The notes under the pieces are model-generated. The model did not search any database. It saw only the letters and a program-made list of their open reading frames with translations, and was not told the DNA's origin. A DNA stretch of 41,000 bases. It comes from Apostichopus japonicus (lineage: Eukaryota; Echinodermata; Holothuroidea; Aspidochirotida; Stichopodidae). The stretch is taken from assembly GCF_037975245.1 (NCBI RefSeq), contig NC_092569.1:21060001-21101000 (forward strand), given 5' to 3'. Below are positions 14,337-26,500 of this stretch, piece after piece (position 1 is the first letter of the stretch; each line of letters starts with the position of its first letter). The translations under genes and the position numbers were made by a program.

Positions 14337-17300
14337 CAGTAATATATTTTCTGGATAACTCCTTGTTAATTTCATCAAAGTACTAAGTAACTTTTAACAT
14401 CTTCGTGTGGCTACACAGACATATCGTGTGAAGGAACAACTCACATGATTAACGTTCAGCGTTATTGTTTAGAGTCGATTCGCCAAAAACGAGAAAGAAA
14501 ATGAAAAGCGTTATTGATTGAAAAGAAATGATGTCCTTTTTCGTATACAGAATGGAGTCTTCTTCTATAGAACTATGAGCACAGACACAATATTAACAAT
14601 CTCTTTATAATATAAAATCAATAAATAGACCTATTTCTTTTCAATTGAAATAATTTGATATTTATTAATTTTTAAATGTGTGATTAGTGAAATGTTATCA
14701 TGAAATCAAGAGCCATTACACTCGAGCACCAGGTACCTGCCACTCAAACCATCTCCCTTTGTGGATATTTTGCATCAGAACGAAAAGCAGTGCAATGTCG
14801 CGTGGTTCGTTCTCTCTGTTTTAGTGACTCTGTCCTTGCCTCATTCCTCCGGGCGTATGACAAGCCATTTTACTTTTTATTCAATATTTGATGAAATCAA
14901 CAATTTGTTCATGCTATCAGGAATTATTTGCCAATCGATAACTCCTACGAAACATCATTAAAGATTCTTGTGAGGGAAACAAGAAACCATTTAATATGTA
15001 GTCAAATGATATTCAAAAGTAATGTTGTGGCGACTGATTTTGCCCTTTAAAGCACATTGTAAGTACTGTAGTTCCAGGAACGTCATGACTATGGTTTAAT
15101 TTGCAGATCTTCCTCCGCATACAAATTATATGAAGGTAAAATACCATTAGTGTAGTAAAAATCTGAGTGAACAATGTGTGTGGTACAGACTATGAAGACA
15201 AAGAATAATATAAACAAGTGTCCGTATTTAACAAACATTTCAGTGCAATTAGACTAGTAGGAGTCAACGTTAAAACGCCTCAATGGCCGGAAAGCAAGAC
15301 AGACCCAGACCCGATAGTCCCCGAGTCTATGTAAACTAAACTCACCATCCCACCCCCCCCCCCACCCTTCCCCTCCACTCTCGATTCGGATCATGATATA
15401 TCATCGGTAATAATGCTCAGTGTCAGACTTCGAAGCCAAATTATACTTGAATTGGGAGTTCCAGGGCCATTTTAACGTACTATTATGTGGCGGAGGCAAA
15501 TGTCCCCTAGCCTTACAAGTTGTCGCCAGTGATGATATTTGATATGTTGTGAAAATCAATCACATTTTTTCTTCGAATATGTACATGCCCTAGGTATGGA
15601 ATCCCAGTTATTGCTCCATATATATTTGAAAATGCATTGTTTCCAGGCTCAATGATATTAACACCCCACCCTAAGAATTTAAGATCCGTGGAACTCATGC
15701 TCACTATTCATCCTCACCACTCAACAGTCTTCCCTCCCAAAATCGAGCAGCAGTTTGGCCAATGTTTTGTTCAAACTAGATAAAAGGCTATAGAAATAAG
15801 ATTGTTTTTTCGATCCCAATATTACTTGACATTGAATGTCCAATAATTTGCTTGTCGGGGCCACATAGACTCTTACCGGACAGTGGCCCAATGGATCACA
15901 AAAGGTCCCCTAGCATCTCTCTCAGGAGTATTTTTGTTCTGTTCGCTTCGCTCACAGTTTATTGTTGTGCGCTTCTTATTGTTCTCAATTTTTTAAGGCC
16001 CCGAATTCCCCCAATAGAAAACACTATCCTTATCGCTGAGCCGTCGATACGATTTCTTCTTTAAACCTAAGCGTACACCCAGTGCAATTGCGGACTTCAC
16101 TTGCCACTATACTGCAGAGCTTCCGGGACTTCGCCACCTGGACCCAGCTCAGGTCATGGCCCCTACATGACCTCCACTCAAGTAAGGTGGTCCCGTGAAC
16201 CTTAGCTGCTTGGGCGCCGCTAAGTTCTACCTTCCACGTACCACCTGATAAAGGTTGTCCCCCACCATTCGATCGATCCTTTGTGAATCTCCCCCCCCCC
16301 TTAACACTAAACAATTCTTAACAAAGGTTATACCCTATGCGGGTAGCCAAATCTGTCCACTGTACCACATCATTACCGGCTATGATTTAAAGTATAAAAT
16401 TTAGGATAACTCGTTCAATAATTAGTTTGCAACAAGCGCGCAAAAATTATCATACCAAATATTTTAAGTGTTCAATACAAAACACGAAATTATCTCACAA
16501 GCCCTTTACAGAAGAAAAACAAAGAACTATAAGTATACGAAAGCGGAATCCAGTGCTATGTAAGTAATGGAAAATATTGCATCTTAATACAGATATTTTT
16601 ACATTGCTTTGAAAAATTGCTGTCTCATTGAAATTTTCACGTATAATCACACCGATCTCTTTTCCGTTTCTTATCAAATTATTTCTTTCTTTTCCACCAA
16701 TCATGGAAAGGGTAGGGCCCCTGGCTAGTCTTTTGAAGTGTGTGCATGCTTGGGAGTGTGCGTGTGCGTGCGTGGAGGGGGGGGGGCGTATTCTTCCACC
16801 TCTTCTTCCGGCATCATTGACAATGCGCAAGTACGTTCAGGCTGGTCTCGGTATGGCTTTGAAAGGCCCAGCTTTCCCAATCTCAAACATGTGTACGTCA
16901 GATACCGTTAAAATATCTAGGCTAGTATAAATTAATCTTACACACTCAAACCTGTGTCGAATGCTATGATAAAAAGGAGTAAGTTTGATAAAAGGTCAGT
17001 ACTATCACTGCTAATGGTTGCGTTGATCCGTTGTCAATTTCTTTTAGCCTCAAGAAGATGTTTTGCCTTAGATGCGTTGATATTTTTTATTCTCTATACC
17101 TTCTCGAAGAAACCAATGAAATCCGGGCAAGAACGGCCTGTGCTTCTTCCTTTAGAGTCATTGGATTTTACCAAATGACGTAAGTTTATATACATTGCAC
17201 CGAACTAGCGAGATTATCTTGTAAAGGCCCACTTGTACTTCCGAATTCGCGGCGTTGTTGTTGTGGTGGTGGTGGCGCTTTTCTTCAATAGTAACAAGAA
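14337..17300. other. Intergenic region between gene A and the TA-rich block
   Basis: 14440-14670 is the paralogue of 4076-4400 (5' flank of gene A). From about 14700 to 17300 I see no supported gene. The region is less AT-rich, has poly-C runs (15351-15363, 16290-16300) and open frames on both strands without family resemblance (15852-16064 with one hydrophobic stretch; 16495-16830; 16628-16930). Some of this may be old transposon sequence, but no diagnostic motif is visible. Confidence 0.4.
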
Positions 17301-17319
17301 CGTTCGGTCGTTACACTTG

Positions 17320-17545
17320 AATCGCTGATATCAACAATTGAATTGTCAATATCAACAACAATATGTACTAGTGATATGTGCAGTTCATTTGTAATATCAT
17401 TAAATAAATTACTGATATCATCAATGGATTTGTTGATATCAGCAAATAATTTGTTGAATGATAAATTCATTTTCTGTTATCAGCAATTATTTGTTGATAT
17501 CAGCAATTAATTGCTGATGTCAACAAATAATTGGTTATGACAAAT
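17320..17545. repeat. Degenerate array of short palindromes (TTGTTGATATCAGCAA type)
   Basis: Around nine imperfect copies of a self-complementary core TGATATCA, with flanks TTG or GCTG on one side and CAGCAA or CAACA on the other, spaced roughly 20-40 bases apart (for example at 17328, 17418, 17434, 17494 and 17512). The longest copy is TTGTTGATATCAGCAA. No coding sequence is supported. Confidence 0.6.
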
Positions 17546-17914
17546 ATTGAATAAACCATACGACCTCCATTTTCTACAGTCTTTGCATCATGTATCCCGT
17601 CTTCGTCAATTATTTTCGGGAAGTTTCTAATACTGTTTCTGTTTCTGTTTCTGCTACTGCTACATTATTGGACGAACATTTCTATCAATTTTCAACCTGT
17701 TAAACGTGATGCCTACTTTGACCGGAATTTGACACTCCATTTTCAACCTTTAAGCCTGCCGTCTGACTTCACCACATTTCAAGGCTCCTTCTGTAAAGAG
17801 AATTTATCAACTTTACAGTAGCCGACACCCCTTCTGGAAAGCAAACTCGCCAACTTTTCACTTGATATTACAGCAATCTATCTTGATTCTCTTTCTCTTA
17901 TTCTCTCTCTTTTT

Positions 17915-18364
<450 letters not shown>

Positions 18365-18433
<69 letters not shown>
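18365..18433. repeat. (TA)n microsatellite
   Basis: A TA tract with one phase slip near 18399, between the ribozyme SINE (left) and the family-2 hammerhead-like repeat (right). Confidence 0.95.
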
Positions 18434-18436
<3 letters not shown>

Positions 18437-18640
18437 ATAATATACTTAACTAAACTATCATCATACTGCTACTCGGAGTTTCACGGGTACGGCTCGCGCA
18501 CCGATCATCAGGCAACTGAACAACATAGGCTATCTCGGCTTCAGGCGTGTGTGTTTACGGCTGCCATGGCGACAGTGCGATAACAGCTCGGTTCTTTTGT
18601 TGATGCATATGTCATTCGATTGTATTATGGCCAGGCATAG
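18434..18640 (-). mobile_element. Repeat carrying family-2 hammerhead motif, probably Penelope-like terminal sequence
   Basis: Relatively GC-rich sequence for this neighbourhood. On the minus strand its hammerhead-like motif (18465-18516) is followed by a segment (TATGATGATAGTTTAG) that recurs at 20311-20371. The related motif at 2640-2683 lies next to a Penelope-like endonuclease, which is why I suspect this class; such elements are known to carry hammerhead motifs in their terminal repeats. No protein sequence is present here. Confidence 0.45.
18465..18516 (-). ncRNA. Hammerhead-like ribozyme, family 2 copy c (core intact)
   Basis: On the minus strand: stem I GTTGC (18516-18512) with GCAGT (18469-18465); perfect core CTGATGA (18511-18505); a longer stem II region of about 22 bases starting TCGG and ending CCCGT; GAAA (18482-18479); stem III ACT/AGT with loop CCG; and a GTA cleavage triplet ending at 18470. 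All invariant core bases are present, but the pairing at the base of stem II is irregular. It is the best candidate in the window for residual self-cleavage. Confidence 0.6.
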
Positions 18641-18659
18641 ATTGCATGATCCTGATTCG

Positions 18660-19812
18660 CGTGAATCAAAGGAACCGAATGATTTATGTGTAAATATCTA
18701 ATCGAAATTGTTTTATTTAATCTCTTCTTCAACATTAACAACAACATTTTTAATAATAAAGTTAATTGTCATCCAAGGTTGGATAAACGTGCTTTATACA
18801 CACATATATACATTGTTTGACTTATTGTTAAAATAATGGTTAAACACTGTTAAACAAACTGTACACATTGTTTAACTAATCTTGTAAGTCGAAAATGAAT
18901 ATTTCTGTATTCTAGCACATCATAATTTGTCATTTATTTTAATTTCCTTAAATGTCTACTTTCTTTCCAGCTTATACCTTGTAAATGTGTATGTTGACCG
19001 AACTAGCAAATTCAACGAACATGTGACATTGCAAATGTAGCACAATCCAGCTTCCTATTACGGCACCTTACCTTTGTGCACATTGTGGTGAATCTCCTTA
19101 AGCAAACAGTAAGGTGCTACAAGCAATTTTTGGATGATAATTAGTCATTTCCTTAACAATGATACACTAATCCAAAAAGTTTTTTTTTTAATAAAAGTAT
19201 TACATATTTTGAGGTCAAAATACAATAACAGAGAATAACAAAGCTATGTGAAGACGAAAACTTTTCGTTTGATTTAGGGATATCCTATAACCGTGAAGAT
19301 AATTAGCTCTATTCAAAGTGTTTTAATTCGCGTAACGAGTTGAAAGTGGTTCTTTTTATTACATTTTACTACTGATACCAAAACCTGTCCGTGCAACACA
19401 ATTGATAATTCAAATTCATTATTTACATTCTCATCATCTTGTGAATAGCAGGGTTTAGCAGGGTAGCTTCATCAACTACTATTTGATATTTATATAATTA
19501 TAATCTGCTGGTTTCGGGAAAATTGAAGATCCAACCTTCATTCCTCTGTCACGATGTGGTCTTATATAAACGAACCTTGAATAATAAGACTGACACTTCA
19601 GTTCTTCATAATCTTAGCTGCTAGTGTTTTATTAATATGACCTGATGATCAAGTTCATTGAATGTTCTTTTAACCAAATCGTCACAATCCTGTCCCCTCC
19701 TCTTTCTCGCTCCAACCAATTAACATAAGACATCCAGCAAGCAATAGTTTTTAAAGTCCATGGGTTCATGACTTCACAGAAGAAATGGTTGTGAACCTCT
19801 CTAAGTACATTC
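18660..19812 (-). other. 3' flank / 3' UTR of gene B, paralogous to 7150-8310
   Basis: No extra gene. It aligns along most of its length with the region downstream of gene A, with small gaps and substitutions, which marks the unit of duplication. Confidence 0.6.
19628..19633 (-). promoter_or_regulatory. Candidate polyadenylation signal of gene B (AATAAA)
   Basis: Canonical AATAAA on the minus strand, 180 bases after the stop codon at 19813. The corresponding site at gene A is ATTAAA. Confidence 0.55.
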
Positions 19813-20063
19813 TCACAAAGGCTTAATTTTCATATCCACTGCTACAACAGAACAGTTTTTATCGCGTGTAATCCTTTGAAACAAACAGATACCTGTATCC
19901 CAAGGAGCACCGTATATTCCATTCAACATAATAGCATGGCAAGCATCGAACCACCAGCCGCCGGGATGATAAGAAGTATGAGCACAATTATGGCCGGCTA
20001 AGTCATTGTCCTGATCGTAAGTTGAAAATTTCATATCTCGATGGTAATCCATGTAGTCATACT
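19813..20063 (-). CDS. Gene B exon 8: C-terminal part of fibrinogen domain
   Basis: Acceptor TTAACAG (20070-20064). The DQDND calcium loop, GGWWFDACH and LNGIYGA are intact, and the exon ends MKIKPL-stop. It differs from gene A mainly before GGWW (HTSYHP against NSEFYP), a surface loop near the ligand pocket. Confidence 0.9.
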
Positions 20064-20211
20064 CTGTTAAATGTATAAACAAGAGAGTTTATTATAATAA
20101 GCTTCGTTTTAAATTGAAGGGAACACTGTCGTTACACTTACCAAATATTTCCTTTTAATATATGTAGCTAAGTAATGTAAAGCACGTAAACAGTATATTC
20201 AATTAGTAGGC

Positions 20212-20310
<99 letters not shown>

Positions 20311-20441
20311 CTTAACTAAACTATCATCATACTGCTACTCGGAGTAGCAGTATGATGATAGTTTAGTTAAGGATATTATGTGATATTCTAGCTCTGCCTT
20401 GGCATAGAGCACTCTTTGTGAATATTGACCACCGTTCTATG

Positions 20442-20522
<81 letters not shown>

Positions 20523-23500
20523 TATTAATATATAGAATCAGTTTGTGTCTTCTTTTTCGAATGTAGAATAAAGCTTCCTACAACCTAAACAAGAATGAAA
20601 GTTAACAACATTGGCCTCAACTTTGGATTGTGTACTTCTCTGGGTTGTTTTAAAATGTATTCTAAGAACTTCATTGACATTATCAGATTAACAATTCCCC
20701 ATCTCTCTCTTGCACTCGTCCTAAGCTGTCCTGATACATAAAGTACAACATTAACAAAATCAATATACGTCAACGTTCAGTCAACTGAACCACACTACTG
20801 TTCAGAGGTAGTTGCCATTCGCGGAACAATACGTACCGAAGCTCCCTGTGTAGCTTCCAAGCGTTATCTCGTATTGTGTTGCCTCGGAGCTAACTCGAAA
20901 CAGGTTGTAATGAAGATATGAACTGTCATCATTGGTATTGTTGAACCAAATATCAATTCTTAGTTGATGATCACTCTGAGCTGATATGACGTGTAATTTC
21001 TCGTTTCCAAGCCAGAAACTAGAGTTAAGATCACCAAATCCATCCCTGTAGTTATTCCAAGTCTCATAAAATGAAACAGATCCACCAACCCGCTTCTGAA
21101 ACAGCTGGATAAAAAGTAACCGCTATGATCATAGAACTATACATAATGTATAAGTCCAATATTTTGTTGACAAGATCTACAGTTTTCATTAGGATAACAA
21201 GAGTTGCGTCTGGAAGAGATCATGTAATTTCTCAACTCTCGATGAATTTGTCCGACGATAAATACCTTCCTTGAGAAGACTTTAAAAATGATAATTAGGA
21301 AAGACCGATGATGTTACTTTGATGGTATTTATCTACTTCGAGAAACGTTGTTTCTCATCCAATTCCTACATGATCGTTAAATTAGATGGTATATCTCATG
21401 TAGCCCAACAAGGTTTGAATTCATTACTCAAGTTACGTATCGTAAGGTATCAATGTTGAAAAGATGACCCAGAGCCTGATACTATGAACTTCGGACATTA
21501 TATAGGGAAGCAAAATTTTGGTAAAGTGAGTGGCTGTTAGTAGTCTTTGGGATCAATGTCGGATAGTAATAAAAGCTCAAATATAAGAGATGGCTCATAA
21601 CGCCTTGGTTGCCTGATCACAGGGGAAAGCAACTCCACGGTTTGCTTAGGAGGAGGACAGGGATACTATAGCGTGCAGCCACGAATCCTAAAACTGTGCA
21701 TGATCAATCTTTGATGGATTATTGAACTTTCTTATATTTATAATGAAAGTTTAAGTAAAAGAACTTATAGATTCTTTTCATTTTTAGGCATTTGCCCAAA
21801 AACATTTACGCATTTGAATTTCCATTTAAAAAGGTGCATTTTAATTTTGTATTTACATTCCTGCGAAAATGTGAAATGAATAGTTTGCTGGTTTCCAAAA
21901 AAAACTTACCATCCAACCATCTTTGCAGTAAACTTGGAATGGTTCATGTGGCCAAGAAGGTGGACTTATCGAATAAATGCCATCTTCGGTGGACAAACCA
22001 TGATAAACATCCTCACAGTTTGTGATTACTTGACAAGTCGTACCATTTCCCCAGTAGCTCTCTTTACACTCACAAGATGAACTTTGACCTTGGTTCTTAC
22101 AGGTTGCATGATGACTGCAGGAGTATTCTTCACAGTGGAGAACATCATTTACACATGTGCAATGTCTTGTGCAGTTTAAGTTGACATGCGATGATCCGTT
22201 CTGTGCAGAAATGTTCAAGAATACGAGCATAAAGGTTAACTGTGCTAAAGCAACACTTCCTTCAACGGTTAATATTAAATAATACATAAGTGGAAAATGT
22301 GTTTTCATATCATTTGTCCTTTGCAATCTAAATGTATTTGAAGCGATCTTTTCTCGATTACGACGAAACATTGGGACTCTCATACAAAACGATGTGTAAA
22401 TATAATGGTAATCGTCTTGTACCTCCTAAATAAATTTAAACAAACCTGAAAATTAATGATTCTGCCCCACCTAAAAAAAATCATAGATGATATCCAAATC
22501 TGACTAATAACAACTTCTCACCTTTGTCTTCTTTGTCTTCTTTAGCTACATCCTAAAAGGTTAAAGGAAGTAAATTTCTTTAACACAGAATATAAAGCCA
22601 TAAGTTCACCAAAAATGTGGAAGCCATTTAATATCTTTACACTCTCTGTAACACATTTTCGCAGTTAAGAAATGCAAACATGCGAGTTATGTGAAAATAC
22701 CGAAATGACTCCTGTGGGCGAGTGGTAACACCCGCATTCTTCCAGCGGTATGCATGCTCCATCTCTGATTAGGAATCCATCTGGACAGACGCACGTATAA
22801 CCCGGTTCATCATCACAGCTCTTAAAACATCCATTGAGTCCGTCGGGATCATCGCACGTAGTTTGGCATGAACAGTTCATCCATATCATGTTGTTTGGGC
22901 AGGATTCTGAAGTATAATGAGATTTTCGGCAGTCGCAACAATTGCTCTAAAGTATTGATTCAACAACGTGACGGTTCTTTCAAATGCTTACCTGGCAACA
23001 TGTTAAAAACCTTACCAATTCCAAATAGATCTGTGAATTGCCTACCGCCTGGCCGTCTAACGTATCTAATTTATATTTATTTAATAATATGTTAACGGTA
23101 AAGTTCTATATATAATTTCAATACTTAAGATATAATTTCTAAGAAGAAGTCTCTATCAAGCTGTTAGAATTGTTTTTAACTATCAATATGAGACTAGATC
23201 TATAAGCAATAATCAGAATATAGTGACTTGTAGTTTCATCACTTGAATTTGATTTTTCAGGGTGTGTCTAACATGTGTGAGTTTAGTTAAACCGAGAGAA
23301 ATGCAGAATATTGCGAAAAATACATGTCGTGAGCGATAATTTTATTGGCTATTGGAGATATCCTGATTGAAAATGAAACTAACCTATCAAATATATCAAA
23401 AAGCTACTGTAAATTTTAAGTATTGAAATTATATATAGAAGTTTACCGTTTACACATTATTCAATAAATATAAATTAGATACGTTAGACGGCCAGGCGGT

Positions 23501-26500
23501 AGGCAATTCACATATGTCTACCTAGTCTTACAATTGTGTCTCCAATTGTGAACTGAAGGAATTTACGCTAGTAAATGGTATTCGGCTTTAAATCACCTGT
23601 TGTAGGCATCCGTGTTGTTGATAATCCAATTGTTCTTGTAGTTGTTGTTTTCGCTAACGTGTCAACAGTTGACGTTAATAATCGCATTTCATCCGTAGAC
23701 GGCATCCATGTTGATTTTATTCCCTCCAGTGTTGTTTCCTGTTTAATTCTTTCACCTGTAAAAGTAAATATTGAGTGTCAGTTGTAGTTCAATATACTTT
23801 TTTTTTATTCTCTGAAGTAATTAGATTCAAAACACATAACTTGACTTGTCTCAATAAACCATACACAGTCTGATAGAAGAATCGAGATTAACCGACATTT
23901 TTGGTTTAATGTTATTTAATCAGTATTATTTTCATATCCAGAAACGACTTTTAACTTCTCTCATCTGTTAACGAAATGTTCAGTGTCAGTTGTTGCTCAA
24001 CCGATTTCGATACATATTAACTCCAAGTTAAGCTATCAAAACTAAGATAAATTTATAGAAACTTTGTTAACTTTGAAAAAGTGTATACAGACTAATGAAC
24101 TAAAACTGTCAGTTGTTAGTTCCAAATATATCACCTTGTGAAGAAGCATGCAAACTAAGGTTTCAGACGAAACAACTGTATTTGTAAATAACATTAAGGC
24201 ACTAGTCAAGGCACATAGCGAGAACGAAGTTTCATGAACCTACCACGTTACCTGTTGAGATTATCCATGTTTTTGAAATTCATTTTTGTTTATGGTTGTC
24301 ATTTTATCGGTTAACCGAAGCAATGTTGGTTCATCTGTCGAGTGCATGGTTTTAATTAATACTTTACTCGGTGTTGTTGCTAACTTTTTCATTGAATATA
24401 TTGCTTGAATGATAAAATATCACATTTGTTGACTTTTCCAATAATAACACTAAGCTTTAAGTATATATTGTTGGTCCCGTAATAAGGCAAAACTAGACAC
24501 ATGATTGGACGTTAGCAAACGTATGTAAAATATTTACCTCACAATGTTTATACAAAACGTTCTTAATTTGTAATTAGTCCCAGCAGCTTTGGACCAAAAA
24601 AAAATTGAATGCATCAGGAAAAATCAGGCCATGAGCTTAATCTAGCATCGTCTCCAACAAGGTCAAGATCAATATCATCATTTTCGTTTTCTGATTCGTC
24701 AATGTATCAACAAATTTAGAGGCCGACTTTGAAACTCATGCGATACGGTCACATAACGCTGTAACAAATATGGGTCTAAGCAAGGTCAAGATCAATATCA
24801 TCATTTTCGTTTTCTGATTCGTCAATGTATCAACAAATTTAGAGGCCGACTTTGAAACTCATGCGATACGGTCACATAACGCTGTAACAAATATGGGTCT
24901 AAGCCTAAACTGGGGCGATAACCTCTCATCGATTTTTGAACTTAAACGTAAACATAACATTGCAAGGGAGGAGAGGGGATTTGAATCACTGCGTGAGACA
25001 TTCAGCGGTCTAATTTTAATTAGGTGTTATTGATCCCGCTTTTTCTTGTCGTTTGAGTGAAGCCGACTGCTCAATGTAAATATATATATCAAATATATAT
25101 ATATATCAACTTAATGCATATCAGACGTGAACAACATAATGTCTATGTTGGGAAAGAATCCACATACAAATTTCAATTGGGGGATGGACGTCGCTTAGGG
25201 CGAGTTTTTGGGACCAAGTTGACACCCTCCATACCATTTTAATGTGATATGCATGTGAACTTTGATAAACGCAATAGGCTTTAATTGTAGAGGAAAAATT
25301 GTTAGACTGACCACTCGATTGAGTTCAAATGCGGTTGTATTTCAAGCTCAACGTGAACTTTCTGTTGGACGTACGGAACAAGGAACGTTTATGTCTGACT
25401 CAACAGTAGTGCATACAAGCGCTTGTACTTTGTTGTTGCTAATTTCGTAAAACAAAAATTGTATATACGAGGTTAAGTTCTCAAGAATCTGTATGACATT
25501 AACAATCTATTTAAGTCTGAACATTACGCCAGAAAATTCAACTAAAATAACAGTTATGCTGACACGAAATGCAGGCACAGCTCCGTAATGAACAGTGCAC
25601 TACCGAAAGATTATCACAGTGACGTCATTTACTGACCTGGGTGCTGTTCGAGCTCGTTGCAGTGTTTGCAAATTCTTAAATTCGTTCCAATTACGGAGAC
25701 AAAAAAAGCATGTTAAATTCCCCTTTTTTATAACTTTCCGGTGTTGCTATTTGAAAAATTAATAAAATATTGCTTAAGAACATAAAATACAATATAGCTT
25801 ATATGAAAAGGAGAGATTTTTCTGTCATTATCGTTCATCTTTAAGGCACTAGAAGAGACACAAAGAGAGAGCAGAGCTCCATGAACATACCACGTTACCT
25901 GTTGAGACCATCCATGTTTTTTAAAATACTTTTTTCTCTACGGTTGTCACATTATCGGTTGACCAATGCAATGATGTCTTATGTTTTGAATGCATGGTTG
26001 TAATTAGTAATTCACTTTATGGTGTTGCTAACATTTCTATTGAATATGTTGTTGATCATATGATAAAATATCACATTTGTTTATATTTTTAATAATGAAA
26101 ATAAGTTTTAAGTGGTCACATAATATATTTTTGTTCACGTAATAAGGCAACACTGGACACATGATTGGACGTTAGCATACTTATGTAAAGTATTTACCTC
26201 ACATGTTAATACACAACGTTCTTAATGTTTAACTAGTCACAGCAAAGTTCGACTAAATACTTGCTGACGTTCACTTTGAAAAAAAATATCATTCTGGTTT
26301 ATGAATATCAATCTGTTTTCTGACGGAGTCAAATACTGAAAAATAGTGCATTTTATGTTATCACGGTACCTGTTGTAGGCATCCCTGTTGTTGACAACAA
26401 ATTATTGGGTGGTGTTGGCATTTCATCAGTTGACGGTGATATTCTCATCCCATCTGTTGAGTACACTGTAGTTGCTGATTGGTCACTCATATCCGTTCCC

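Noticed and set aside
15852-16064. Small protein with one hydrophobic segment
   Set aside because: One membrane-like stretch is not enough evidence; there is no homologue that I recognise and no splice support.
23575-23787. Plus-strand open frame with a hydrophobic Val-rich protein
   Set aside because: It is the antisense shadow of the Ser/Thr-rich exon 23597-23755; similar shadows occur at 11443-11991 and 12596-12862.
24658-24903. CRISPR-like or satellite array
   Set aside because: There are only two copies, directly abutting, without spacers, in an animal intron; it is a plain tandem duplication.
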